64,000 nt of DNA, taken from Sparassis latifolia. Taxonomy: Eukaryota; Basidiomycota; Agaricomycetes; Polyporales; Sparassidaceae. The notes under the pieces were generated by a model that was not told where the DNA came from, did no database searches, and saw nothing but the letters and a program-made list of their open reading frames with translations. The stretch lies in the NCBI GenBank assembly GCA_018466975.1, contig CM031554.1:434001-498000 (forward strand). The letters are read 5' to 3'. Positions within the stretch are counted from its first letter, which is position 1; every line of letters begins with the position of its first letter. Made by a program: the position numbers and the translations under genes. This document shows positions 1-11,174 of this stretch, piece by piece.

Positions 1-983
1 CCCCAGTGTCTCGCTCCTACATCCCACGTTTATGTTTTAGAAGATCATGTGATATATGTTTTATGAGACTTACCCTTTTTATCGAAAATTACCGGATTAG
101 GACGAGGACTAAGAGGAGGTGAACGCTGTGAGACGGCTGGCCCAACTCGTCATCCGAGGTTATGCCGATCCCGAGCAACATCGTTTCTCGCTGGTTTATT
201 CGCAGCAAACCCTAGCCTGGGGCTTATTTTCTTGCAATCCAAAGTGGGTGCTTGCTATGTGCACCTGCTAGCTCACTGCATTGCAGCAGAGAAAAGTCAC
301 TGTAGCACTGCAGTTGTCTCTAAATTCAGCTGTTGGAAACCAGTCTGATTGCAAGAGAATGTCTAGAATCTGCACACACATCCAAACCATCTACTACCTG
401 TGCAACAAATCCCAAGTCTTTAGATGAGGCTGAGGATGCTGATTTGCCCTGTAAATGGACTGGAACTCATGCAAGTAGCACTGCAGTTGTCTCTAAATTC
501 AGCTGTTGGAAACCAGTCTGATTGCAAGAGAATGTCTAGAATCTGCACACACATCCAAACCATCTACTACCTGTGCAACAAATCCCAAGTCTTTAGATGA
601 GGCTGAGGATGCTGATTTGCCCTGTAAATGGACTGGAACTCATGCAATATTTGTCTATCATCATGTTCTGCCCTAGCGAGCACCTTCCCTATGCCAGCAC
701 AGTGCAGTCAGGCCATGAGTGCACATAGTAAGCACCCAATTTGGCCTGCTTCGCGCTCCAGAAAATAACACCCGCACTAGGGTTTACGCGCAATTACGCT
801 CGAGAAAAGCTCGCTTCCATAAGCTCGGAAGAAATCGGGTGACGAGTTGGGCCAGCCGTCTCACAGCGTTCACCTCCTCTTAGTCCTCGTCCTAATCCGG
901 TAATTTTCGATAAAAAGGGTAAGTCTCATAAAACATATATCACATGATCTTCTAAAACATAAACGTGGGATGTAGGAGCGAGA
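1..983. mobile_element. Foldback-type element with long terminal inverted repeats
   Basis: Bases 9-153 are, by eye, the reverse complement of bases 840-983. The match continues with divergence inward to about 264 on the left and 719 on the right, where both arms share a stretch ending in CTATGTGCAC. The arms are therefore about 255-265 bp, outer 145 bp near perfect and inner part decayed. The loop of about 450 bp holds a tandem duplication and no credible gene. Long inverted arms around a repetitive non-coding loop are the layout of foldback elements or large MITEs. The left edge is at the window start, so no target duplication can be read. It lies about 250 bp upstream of SEC13. Confidence 0.75.
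302..647. repeat. Two-copy tandem repeat, 173-bp period
   Basis: Bases 302-474 and 475-647 are two apparently identical copies, each starting GTAGCACTGCAG and ending CTCATGCAA. The repeat forms most of the loop of the surrounding foldback element. Near identity suggests a recent duplication or ongoing homogenisation. The 62-codon open frame across it has no protein-like features. Confidence 0.9.
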
Positions 984-1231
984 ACGCTGTGACGACGGAT
1001 GGTTTTAGGAGCCTGAGTGGAGATCACCTTATTTCTCCTTGAATAAGGCAATAAGGAGGTTAAGTGGACTTGAATTTTCCTGATGTGACCGCGAATGTGC
1101 CGGATCAAATGACAGTTCAGTTGAGGTTCATTTCTAGAAGATGAACCGATCGTGCCCGTCACAGGAGCGATTGACCACGTCATCGAACAGGTGCGAACGC
1201 ACAAACCACCTAATTACCTCGACGAAACAAA

Positions 1232-2570
1232 ATGGTGAGTAGGTTCACTTATTTCACCCATTGTTCTGACTGAGATTATACTATAGCCATCCGCCGTCAG
1301 TGCGGCAGCGGACCCAGTCCCAATCGAGACCTCCCATGAGGACATGATTGTACGTCGCCGCTGCAGAGACAGACTGTTGGACTCACCCATGGCTCCAGCA
1401 TGACGCGCAGCTGGACTACTACGGAAAACGCCTAGCAACATGCTCGTCGGACCGCACTGTGCGCGTGTTCGACGTGGTAGATGGGGAGCAGAAGCCCGGG
1501 GCGGGCCAGGTGCTCAAAGGGTGCGTGGTAGAGACTTTGTTCACGAGTTCTGGCACCGATGTTGTCTTACTCGTTTATGTTAGGCACACCGGTCCCGTCT
1601 GGCAGGTCGCTTGGGCGCACCCCAAGTTTGGTCACATCCTCGCGTCTTGCTCGTATGATGGCAAGGTTATCATTTGGAAGGAACAGCAGGGCCCCGGCGC
1701 GAGCGGGTGGACGAAAATTAAGGAGCACACTTTACACAAAGCCTCAGGTATGTCCTCACGTGTATTTACGCGCAGTAGCGATTGAGGACGCCTGCAGTCA
1801 ATTCCGTTTCCTGGGCGCCACACGAGCTCGGAGCCATCCTCGCCTGTGCCTCGTCGGATGGCACCATCTCTGTCTTGACATTCAAGAGTAGGTCTATCCT
1901 ATGCCGTGCATCCCGGTATTCCTAATAGATGTCCTACTAGACGATGGCCAGTGGGGCGCCGACGTATTCGAGGGCCATGCCATTGGCTGCAACGCCGTCT
2001 CCTGGGCGCCCGCAGTGCAGCCCGGATCGCTCATTGCACCTCAACCAAGCACCATCCCGGGCCAGCAACCCGTACTCCCTCAGAGTGTCAAGCGCTTTGC
2101 TAGCGCGGGGTGCGACAACCTTGTCCGGATCTGGGGTTTCCAGGAAGAAACGCAGGCGTGGATGGAGGAAGAAGTTCTCGAGGGTCACACAGACTGGGTG
2201 CGCGACGTGGCGTGGGCGCCAAATATCGGGCTTCCCCGCAGCTATATTGCTACTGCCTCGCAGGTGAGTCTATTACAATCCCTTAAGGTGCTTCCTTCAC
2301 CTTGGTATGCAGGACAAGACAGTGTTGATCTGGACGAAAGACACACCGACCTCGCCGTGGGTCAAGACCGCGCTGGATCCGTCGTCTGTTGTGTCGCCAA
2401 TAGGTGGGGCAGGATCGGCACCTGCGGGCAAGTTCCCGGATGTGGTATGGCGCGTATCCTGGAGTCTCGCGGGAAACGTGCTCGCTGTAAGCTGTGGGGA
2501 CGGCAAGGTCACGCTATGGAAAGAGAACCTGAAGGGCGTTTGGGAATGTGTGAGCGACATGACCAGTTAG
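1232..2570 (+). CDS. SEC13: Protein transport protein SEC13 (COPII coat / nuclear pore WD40 protein)
   Basis: Seven exons: 1232-1234, 1287-1349, 1399-1520, 1584-1747, 1798-1887, 1941-2263 and 2313-2570, totalling 340 codons plus stop, with phase kept at every junction. The first exon is only the ATG, followed directly by GTGAGT. The protein is a six-bladed WD40 propeller. Signature stretches are [18 protein letters not shown] near the N-terminus, [43 protein letters not shown] and the C-terminal [19 protein letters not shown]. These match SEC13 rather than the related SEH1. In known fungi SEC13 pairs with SEC31 in the COPII outer coat at ER exit sites, and also sits in the Nup84 complex and the SEACAT complex. 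Length is close to the family's usual 300-340 residues. Very high confidence in identity. Confidence 0.96.
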
Positions 2571-2998
2571 GTGCAGTTTGTAGCGTTCGATTTGTGATTT
2601 ATTTCTATTGGACTTCTCCCTTGAAGTGATGCACCCAGATCCAAACAGATCGCGTATTTGAATCACTCAACGTATGGGGAATGACTGGGCGCGAGCTGTC
2701 GATTTGTTCAAGTAATGGTTGGCATTTCAGGCTGTGTCTTGTGTGAGGGCGCTGAAACATACGGACGGTGTGTCTCAATCGCAGCTTTTGGTGATGATGT
2801 TGGCAAAGAAGACCCTGACAGATTCTCAGACTGACAGGCTCTTCCTTGGCGAGGGAAATGCGGCCACCACGAGGCAGCAAGATGGATCGCACGGTGGATA
2901 ACTCCATCGTGTCAGCCTCGAACTTCTCACTTCGTGCTACCATCGCCGTGACCAAATATTGAAAATATCGAAAATTTCAGTACTCACCTACCATCGCA
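2571..2998. other. Gene-free stretch between SEC13 and the F-box pseudogene
   Basis: Only short open frames without family features. It should contain the SEC13 3' UTR and the former promoter of the F-box copy that follows. No repeat seen. Confidence 0.5.
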
Positions 2999-5834
2999 AT
3001 GGATGTGGAAGATGGACGAATTTCTGCGGAGGAGGAACTGAAGAGAGAATGCCGTTACCGTCGTGCGTCTCCGCTCGGTGTATGCTTCTAACTCTAATCA
3101 CCGCGCTTCATTCAGCAACGCGACCGCATCCGGCCCTGTATCTATCGCTCAGGTTATACGAATATCAAGAAGCTTGGGTAAAATATGTGGTTTGTGATCG
3201 CCAAACATCGAGACCCGGGACACCTTGCGAAGTCGCGGATCTCAGCAGCTCAATCCGCCTGAAACGACTGTTTGATTCTGTGAAGGGTCTCTATATCGTA
3301 CGGCTCCCTGACCTTGTGCCGGTTTCGTCAACTGCCTAGATGGATTTTCTGATCATTCTGCTTTAGGGAGAGCTCGATTTGAGTGGCAGGAGCACCGCAC
3401 AATATGAAGGCCCTCAAGGTGTTCATGAAGGACCTTACGTCTATCATGGTACATGTGGTCAAATATACCAAGTCAGAAGGTCGTTATCTCGATCACTGGG
3501 GAAGGCCTGTTATCGAAGACGATGTTAAGGTCTTACCGATGCATTTGGAAAGCTTGAACGAATTAAAGAAAGTGGAAACTCGGGCACTGTGCAAATGTCT
3601 ATGCAACCCAGCTTGCCAGCGAGTACTGAATGTTGTATGATGCGCTTATCTGATCGTGTATGGTGCAGATGGATTTTTCTCGCAGTTCCTACCAGCACAT
3701 CCAACCATTAATATTCCAAAAGATACTGCTTCTTGACCTCCCACCTGAACTACTGCACGCAGTCATGAGTGTAGCTAGCAGCCATGATGCTCGTCGTCTT
3801 GGGGCTACTTGCCTCGTGCTCTGCAAGATAGCTATCTGGTATGTGTACGTATAAGGTCTCTTCTCATACCTTGGCGTGCAGCATCTTGGCTAATCTCTTC
3901 AAGACCCACCATCTCACACTCTGCAGCCCGAGTTACATCGCTGCCAACATTTGGCTGACTTCAGAGTAAAAAGAAGACAGAATCAATGCAAACATAACGC
4001 ATTCTCAGCAACTATTCCAGGCTCAAGTCTCCTTCCTGCTTGCTCAAGAAGAGCACCTGCTGCAGACTTTCGTTGTTCGCACTTACGCGACACCTGCGAA
4101 TTGGTACGTTTGTCCGTATATGACACGCTTCGCTCCAGCTAGGTGCCACGTTATACGAGCCCATATGGTGAGGGCTTGGGGTGTCTGTAGCGTGCGCGGA
4201 ATATCTCGGGCCTTTTGCTTCACGGAGATCGCGATTACAGACGAAGCAATCTGCGCGATGGCGTCATTGCCCGCTTTACGAACTCTGGAGTTCAAGATGT
4301 GCTATTGCATACCCAGTTTCCTGCAGCCAGGGCTACTCGAGCCTGGAAGTGTACCCTTGTCAACTCAGTCGCAACCGCGTCGTTCTGGGTTACCGACTCC
4401 ATGCATAGCCTCTACACGTTGGAGCTGCTTTCATTCGTTCCTCACCTGCGCACATTTGAGCTGACATCTACTTCTCGTGATCCCTACATTTTCACGTCGC
4501 TGGACGGCGCCGGCGGTTTTTTTTTTTGCCTCAAATTTATTTGTCCGCGAGGGCGAAGCCCTATGGTAGACATCGTACTAACGTAGCTAACTAGTGGGTA
4601 GAGCTGGTGAGGGGGTCGAAGAGAACATGATGCCCGTGCATAGCTTGGGCTGGTGAGGCTGGGAAGGGGAGAGGAGTCAGTAGTAGTAGTGTGTAGTATG
4701 GTAGGTTTCGTAAAAAGGGGGAGAAGTAGTAGCACAGAAAAGAGTGAGAATGAGAGAAAGCTGCTTCCGGCGGCTGTCCTTGGCACCTGAGCGCAAGGGA
4801 CCGGGATCTAAACCTGACGCCCTTCTGAGTGGTGAATGCACCCCCCGGTCTTTGCCTCTTGCTGCTGTCAGGGATCCGGCCAGTGGTCCCCCACTAGCCG
4901 TCAAAACTCCCCCGATCGCTAGGACTAGGAAGGGAAAAGTCAAGTATAGTAGTAAAAGGGGGCGGTGGTAGCTTGTAGGGAGGTATTGATCTGTGGCGCG
5001 ACGTCAGTCGAGGATAGTGTAGAATACAAGTTACTTCTCTGGGAGTGTGTTAGAACGCTTGTCGAAGGTGTCAAGAACTCCGAAAGTGTTGTGAAACCGA
5101 CCCGTCGCATGAATGTAACGGAATAGAGGCTGAACGGCCTGCGGTCGCGTGAGCGCGCCGGCGGTTTAACCCCTCCTACACGCAGAACGCGTTATGATCA
5201 GGTCTTTATGTGCTGCGGAGTTACCCGCGCTGAGCGCAATGATCTGCGCAGCTGCCGAAGTAAGAGATGGCGGGATGCTGCGGCTGACGCACTTCAAGTT
5301 GAGCACCAGAAACATGATGTGGCGTGAAGGAGTACTTGGTGGACGTGTTGTCTGCTCCCCCCTTAGATGTGCTCTTCCTGGACGGTCTCCAATTTGTCGG
5401 TGCCGAGCTGTTCAACCGGCTCTCCACCTCACTTCCAGGCCTGAGCTCGTTGATACTGATGCGGCAGACGAATAACAAGAGGTCGCCTAGATGGCCAGGT
5501 ACGACGTCGGAGTATGCGCATCACCTTTCGACTCTCCATAATTTGCGCCACTTTGGGTGGAACTTCTCTCTTGACCCTATCAATACTAGCTTACCGCCCG
5601 ATTTGCCGTGTGCTGAGGAGGGGTATCCGGAGGAATCGTGCTGTCATGGGCCAGTCTGAACATATACAGGTCTACAATTGGGTACGCCTATGGAGACTCT
5701 TCAGGATTAATTGCCCAAACTTGAAGTTCATCGCGTTCGTGCTGCCCGCCCGCCGGATGTACGCGGCCGAGGGTGGGAGTGTAGTAGCCATATCGTCGAA
5801 GTTCTCCGTGAGGATCAAGGAAAAGCTCAAATAA
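2999..5834 (+). pseudogene. Decayed F-box/leucine-rich gene, paralogue of the minus-strand gene at 6086-8385
   Basis: The region aligns piece by piece with the intact neighbour. The start MDVEDGRISAEEELKRE mirrors MDSDDERIVAEEDQMKQ. Then come SLRLYEYQEAW, GELDLSGRS, the F-box core LPPELLHAVMSVASSHDARR, the LRR-like AICAMASLPALRTLEF and WPGTTSEYAHHL...NLRHFGWNF. The first two introns sit at the same places (about 3078-3115 and 3298-3366). The reading frame is broken: a frameshift just after GELDLSGRSTAQY (about 3405), a stop soon after the F-box (about 3852) where the intact copy reads on, further frame changes downstream, and a retro-insertion at 4507-5167. The last recognisable homology is near 5700-5830. 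The F-box would bind Skp1 in an SCF ubiquitin ligase if intact; here I infer loss of function. Confidence 0.85.
4507..5167 (-). mobile_element. Retroposon (SINE or 5'-truncated LINE type) with 13-bp target duplication
   Basis: The 13-mer GCGCCGGCGGTTT occurs at 4507-4519 and again at 5155-5167. The left copy runs into 11 T residues (4517-4527), which is a poly-A tail on the minus strand. Tail plus variable-length duplication is the product of target-primed reverse transcription. The roughly 635-bp insert has no good open frame. Removing it rejoins the F-box homology as GAGGFN, matching FGGLN in the intact copy, so the boundaries are supported twice. Its class is uncertain: I see no reverse transcriptase domain, and a processed transcript is also possible. 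Confidence 0.8.
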
Positions 5835-6085
5835 TACGGAGAGTATTTTGTTGGCAAGCTGACCTAATAAACTTCCGCAGATCACATCTAATGGCTAGGC
5901 ATGAACGATCTGAATTATTGTGCATTGGCAACATAGCTCGTATGGATCCAGCTATCTGTTGGGCTATCTATACGGTGCTATGTGCACCGCATATGTCGGT
6001 TCAGCTACACATGGAAGACGGATGGATAACGCACGTGTCAGGCTACTAGATCCTCAATACCTACGTATAATAATGCGTTCATCTA

Positions 6086-8385
6086 CTAATGGGCACCCTT
6101 GGTATCAAAATACCACTGTTTCTCTGCCCTCATCAATTGGGATGCGTCGGGATTCGCTAGTGCCAACTTTTCCAGTATAGGTTCGTCACACAACGAGATA
6201 ATTTGCGTCCACGGCGTGATACGGATACTCCCCACATCTCTGTCGATATCAAAACATGTCTGCGGCAACGACTGCGACAGGAACGCGAGATGCTCCAGCT
6301 GCGGGCAATAAGCCAAGAACAGTCGCGGAAGGCACTGCCACAACCCGCAATCCGAGTAGTCTAGTCGCATTCCGTCCAGGTCATCTGGATCCTCAGGATA
6401 CCCAGCCTCCATACGCTCGAGATAGTGCGTCGTGTCGGTCCAGAGACTGTTGAGGCGGAAGTTCCAGCCAAAGTAGCGCAGATTGGGGAATCCCGCCAGG
6501 AGCGGAGCATATTCCCACGTCGTTCCCGGCCATACAGCGGCCCTGTTCTCCCATTGCCGGACACTGTCGCGGTAAACCAACGTCAATGAGCGCAGCCCGC
6601 TGAACGCCCCAGCCAGCCTGTGAAACAGCTCGCGATCGACTGAGCGGAGACCCTCAAGCGCGAGTGTCTGCAAGGGGGCAGTACGCAGCCGGTCGATCAT
6701 CTGGAGCACGTCATCGCGATTCATCCACAGGGCCCCAATCTTGAAGTGCGTAAGGCGCAGCGGGTCCAATCCCATGCGAGGCTCCCCGCTCATCCACATG
6801 CTCAGCAGGGGAACATGCATGGGTATCAGCGATTGTACGACTAGCCGCTCGACCGTAGCGAAAGTATTGAGGCCGCCGAAAAACGCGTCCTCTGGAAGTA
6901 TGAAAGGGGGGCCGACGAGAAAGAGCGTGCGCACGCGAGGGAGCAGCGCGATCAACTCGAGGACCCTAATACGGTCCGGGTCTGGGGTGTCGCCGAGGAA
7001 GATTGTGACATTCGTGAGTGGATTAAGTACAGGTCTAGCAACTTGCATCCAGTCGTGGTGGACATCCGGGACCAAGCGACAATCTTCGAGGGTGAGTGTT
7101 TGGAGTGAAGAGAGGCGGGTCATAGCACGGATCATGTCCCTAGACAGTGCTATCCCCTCTAGGTTCAAGATGGTGATGCCCAACGCGCCGCAAGACAGCA
7201 CCTTCTCAATTGCGTTCCAGATGGGCGTGTAGAAGATGGCGTTCGGGACAGTACCGTGTTCAAGGCCTAATTTCCGCAGCAGCTCTTGGGGCCAGCGATT
7301 CCCAATATTTAACTGACGTATACTTCGAATGATGTCGGGGCGGGAGAAGAGGAACGAGACATCGTTCAACAACGTCTCCTTCAACTTTGACATGGTTTGA
7401 ACGACATTTGTCCTGTTTGGTTTTTCGATCACTTGCCCGTCTCCAAGTTCAACTTGCTGAGAACTATCCAAGAAGGGAAAGACGATGTTACGGCGCTGTA
7501 TATACCCGTTAGAAAGACCCGTAAGAGACAAGATGCATAGGCGCACCTGATATCTGTAGGAGCGGGACATGTCACGGAGGACATGACAAGTAGCCCCAAA
7601 ATTACGGGCGTCATCTACGTCCATGTGGCTCAAAGACATATGGATAACCTCAGGGGGAAGACTGAAAAGTGAGATCTTCTGAAATATTGGTTCTGGGTAC
7701 TTTTCGAAGAATTCTTGCAGGTCGTCTAAAAACGATTATTAGAACGAGGAGCCACTTATGTATTTGCACCGCAACGTGCTTACTGGTGTACATGACCAAG
7801 TTGTCAACGTCAACGCACACCGCCAATTTCCATTTCTTCCTGAAGTTCTTGAGAACTTCAGGGGATGAAACCACGGTACGTCGCTCGCCTTGTTCCTCTA
7901 CCACTGTTACATGGGCAGCAACGCTGTGGAGATCAGCAAGGAACTGGGAGAGGCGCTTCATCAAAGAATGATACCGCGGCTGGCTGCGACCGGATAGGTC
8001 CAGCTGACCCTGAAATGACTGCAATCAGATAACAGAGTCCATCTGAGACGGTTGCACTACCGTATGAAACCCCCTCAAGCTATCAACCAAACGCCGGAGG
8101 CGATAGGTCTTGTAGAAGTCGCTGTAATTATCCTCGGACTCATCGTCGAGAAGTTCTCCCCGCTGCTGACCAATGAGTCTACTCTCCCATTCAGCCCATT
8201 TTCCATTAGCCTCTTCTATATCGTATAATCGCAGGGACAACTGCTGCCGCGGGGTATATCTCGCTGAATACATCGGGTTGAATAAATCTGTGAGCTATGA
8301 AAACTACACAAGACGCACGATGGTAGCAATCATTCTGCTTCATTTGATCCTCTTCTGCAACAATGCGCTCATCGTCCGAATCCAT
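6086..8385 (-). CDS. F-box / leucine-rich-repeat-like protein
   Basis: Four exons read on the minus strand: 8385-8310, 8263-8061, 8009-7784 and 7725-6086, giving 714 codons with all phases closing. The ATG is supported by the homologous start in the decayed plus-strand copy. The N-terminal 170 residues are charged and of unknown fold. An F-box-like core, SLPPEVIHMSLSHMDVDDAR, lies near residues 180-205. The rest holds loosely repeated leucine-rich segments (LGITILNLEGIALS, LSSLQTLTLEDCRLV, APLQTLALEGLRSV, FSGLRSLTLVYRDSV, FPNLRYFGWNF). Proteins of this layout are numerous in agaricomycetes. By family they link Skp1/Cullin to a substrate read by the C-terminal repeats; the substrate is unknown. 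It forms a tail-to-tail inverted pair with the pseudogene at 2999-5834, with about 250 bp between them. Confidence 0.85.
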
Positions 8386-8999
8386 GATCCGGGGATTCTG
8401 TAGTCTCCCAAAGGCAGACTACAAAATCAGTCCTATGAGAGGTGGGAGGGACGGACTGATATAGAGGGATTCTGTACCGTGTCGATGCGCTACTACTACA
8501 GCAAGGCTGTAATCTCTACCAAATGCATCGTGCTTCTGTCAGAACGGCGTATATGTTTAAGGGATACAACTTCACTGACGACGGGAGGTTTCGAACATAC
8601 TTGGGGTCGGTTTAACTATGAAGACTTCCAAATGGGGAATGGGGGGACGACTCAGAGCACAGCCACCAGACACACAGGAGCTCGAGCGCTATGGCAAGCG
8701 CTCCACACTGCCTCCATCGACAGATCAATATGATGCGCGCTCCAACTGTCCGAGACTCCTGTTTCTGTTTTCCATCCGCCTCACCGACTTCCGCTGGCTC
8801 GAGTTATAGTCTACCCGTATCCTTGCACTCTCAGTCCTCATTTCCCCATTCCAAACAATATACGATCGGGGTCTGATACTCACCCACAAAATAAAGTCAT
8901 TAGCTCGTCTTTGACGCCCTACAAGTACCATCCGCATCTGTTCGAGTTGCGCACTTCACGCACGCCGAAAGGTCTACACTTCAATTATCGCAATCTATC
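8386..8999. other. Divergent intergenic region
   Basis: It separates the minus-strand F-box gene from the plus-strand gene at 9000, so both promoters should lie here. Apart from the short dispersed repeat at 8401-8465 I see no gene or RNA. Confidence 0.5.
8401..8465. repeat. Short dispersed repeat also present at 31141-31615
   Basis: TAGTCTCCCAAAGGCAGA, then TACAAAATC-GTCCTATGAGA and finally GGGACGGACTGATA, match 31142-31182 and the sequence resuming near 31599. The stretch AATCAGTCC and the later GGACTGAT are inverted, so it can fold back. Short size, dispersal and the fold suggest a small MITE remnant. Boundaries are approximate. Confidence 0.6.
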
Positions 9000-9589
9000 A
9001 TGGCTGGCTGGTGAGACATTCCGCTAGAGGCTCATGTGTTGAAGTGCTTACACTCCCCCTCTAACCAGGATTGACGTGTTGTCTTTGATAGTTGTACGAT
9101 CTGTGTAGCGCTGGGACTAGGAGCTATGCTGACGATCTCCTCACTTCATATGTCAGACCCTCTCCTTGATTGCCGCGGTTGTGTTGGGAATCATCTATGT
9201 TATGCGAGCTATGTCCAGCGTGGTTGAGTCAACGAAAGAGTCGTGGGTATCTTGTGTGCTCGATATTGACGTCAAGTTAAAAAATTCGCAGGCTCAAAAC
9301 CAAGGGCGTTGACTTGTCTAAGGGCGGCATGTCAGTGAAGACTAACCGCCGGTACAACCGCGAAGATTACCTTGACGCCACGCAACGGTATGCATGTTTA
9401 CCCACAGACCAGCGCATTTGGAGTCTTATCGATACTGCATTCTCCAGACACTTAATGAAAGCACTGCATACATCCAAATTTGGGGCATCTGCCAAGGGCA
9501 CCGAGGGCCGGACAATCTCCTCGCATTCTTCGGACTCGGATTCACTGATCGAGAAGAAAAAGAATGGAGTGCCAGTAAAGACGACGTAA
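9000..9589 (+). CDS. Small single-pass membrane protein, conserved-looking, unknown function
   Basis: Five exons: 9000-9010, 9069-9093, 9157-9242, 9292-9387 and 9448-9589, giving 119 codons with clean GT-AG introns. Residues about 5-30 (IDVLSLIVTLSLIAAVVLGI onward) form one hydrophobic segment close to the N-terminus, with only MAGW before it. The following part is basic and hydrophilic (KTKGVDLSKGGMSVKTNRRY, NREDYLDATQR). The tail is rich in Ser and Lys. It reads like a small signal-anchor protein of the ER or another internal membrane, with its C-terminus probably in the cytosol. I recognise the general type from basidiomycete genomes but cannot name a function. Confidence 0.75.
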
Positions 9590-10117
9590 ACCGAGCCAGA
9601 TGTACAAGATACACGAGGAAGGGAACTCGAATGCACGCACGATGCATTATCCTTATTTATTCGTTGATGATTCCATGTACTGCCTTTGGTTTGATTACTG
9701 CTGTCGTCGCTCTCTTGCACCCGATAAATCGCGTATCTCTGTTCACCCCCCCCGCCATGCACCACCCTCGGGGCAAGTCATCTTGAGCTTATAATTTGAG
9801 CTTATAATTACCAGGAAGGTGTTCGCATGTGGCTGCGACGAATTTCAGGCTGTGCTACGATGCTAGTAGACAGGGCTTCGGATTATTGTGAAATGCGGTG
9901 CACTTCGTTCAACATATCCACAATATGTGATCGTGACTAAGAGGGTTTAGGCCTGTCGCATACCGATATTAGTGAAGATAATTGCACACATTGGACGTTC
10001 TCCAAATTGATATAAACTCTCCCCATACCGTGGACTACATGCAAGAATTTGATTAGCGAATGGGTAGAAGGTACGTCTCAATAATGAACAATAATCGTAG
10101 TTGCACGTCACCAACAA
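9590..10117. other. Convergent intergenic region
   Basis: It lies between two converging genes. The 12-mer TTGAGCTTATAA is repeated in tandem near 9784-9809. No gene-like open frame or RNA seen. Confidence 0.5.
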
Positions 10118-10825
10118 TCACAACAACAAAGCAGCCCAATTTTTAGTGTCTGACCTCAAAGGCGAGGAGATAAACCGTACGACATGCTCGTCCGATAGTG
10201 TCCGCCGATCCCGGTCGATCCGCTGTAACAACGAAGTCTGCTCAACACAAAATGCCTCTGCCGCATCCCCGCCATCAGCGTCGACGGTATGACTCCACCA
10301 ACCCTCCCATGCACCTCCCTGTTGCGCACCCTCCAACACATCTTCCAGCGTACATGCTTCGACGTACTTCCTGGCCGCGTTCACCCCGCCCGCCGTGTAG
10401 TAGAGGTAAAGGATGTCGACGCAGACAAACACGTCATACGGACCCGAGTTCTTCGCCGCCCACACCGCCCAAACGTATGCGGGTTTGCGGTACCGCGCCA
10501 TCAGAAAGCATGCCAGGTTGAGCGCGGGGCGCATACCGTCAAAATGTTGGTGCAAACGGATCTCCTGGCTGAGCAGGTACGCCACCAGGGCCTCGTCTTC
10601 GCGCGGGGGACCCAGCTCAGGGTCTGGGCAATGAAAGTGGTCAGCATGTAGCGCGAGCATTGCTTGCATGCGATTGGAAAGATTGGAGTCGGATTCAGCG
10701 TCAGAGGTATCGATGGGAGAAAATGATACGAGTTCCTCCCAGCTCGAGGGGTCGCTTCGTAGCCGTCCCAACAAGGCGGTGTCGGGGTTGAACGCAGGAT
10801 TCACGCTCGGGTTCACGTCTGCCAT
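10118..10825 (-). CDS. Unknown 235-residue protein, single exon
   Basis: One uninterrupted frame of 235 codons from ATG at 10825 to a stop at 10118-10120. The composition is protein-like, with no signal peptide and no membrane segment. The N-terminal 60 residues are Ser/Asp rich. The centre looks helical and mixed hydrophobic (ALNLACFLMARYRKPAYVWA, DVFVCVDILYLYYTAGGVNA). The C-terminus is acidic then basic. It diverges from the WDR48-like gene with 349 bp between start codons. I do not recognise a family; codon use resembles its neighbours. Confidence 0.65.
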   Translation of the reverse strand: MADVNPSVNPAFNPDTALLGRLRSDPSSWEELVSFSPIDTSDAESDSNLSNRMQAMLALHADHFHCPDPELGPPREDEALVAYLLSQEIRLHQHFDGMRPALNLACFLMARYRKPAYVWAVWAAKNSGPYDVFVCVDILYLYYTAGGVNAARKYVEACTLEDVLEGAQQGGAWEGWWSHTVDADGGDAAEAFCVEQTSLLQRIDRDRRTLSDEHVVRFISSPLRSDTKNWAALLL

Positions 10826-11174
10826 TTATTCGTCTTTCACAATCTTTCTAAGCGAGATTCGGCGAGAGGCGATAAAGTGAGCTGACCTTGACAGAGAAGT
10901 GAGTGCCGGCGGAAAAGAGAACATTTGTCAATGGAAATATCATGTTTTGAGAACGAGAACGGTTTAGACTATAACTTGAGTCCGGCCCAGGCCTCGGACC
11001 TGCCGTTTTGAAGTTGTCGGAGCTCACAATTAGACTACTACATTTTAATCGGAGTATGTAGCGAACTTTACAATTTAGGGTAGCTAGGCCCGAGCCTGCT
11101 CATATTATCACGTGACACAGTCACCGAGGGTGCTGCTCGTCGCCTTCGACGATGTGCTCAAGTCGTCCACGACG
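10826..11174. promoter_or_regulatory. Divergent promoter region
   Basis: 349 bp between the start of the minus-strand unknown gene and the chosen start of the WDR48-like gene, so both promoters must fall here. No individual motif is strong enough to name. Confidence 0.4.

Noticed and set aside
11112..11174. An in-frame upstream ATG that would add 21 residues to the WDR48-like protein
   Set aside because: The added residues do not resemble the family N-terminus, while ATG 11175 (ACGATGG) sits directly before the conserved RRRVSYV.
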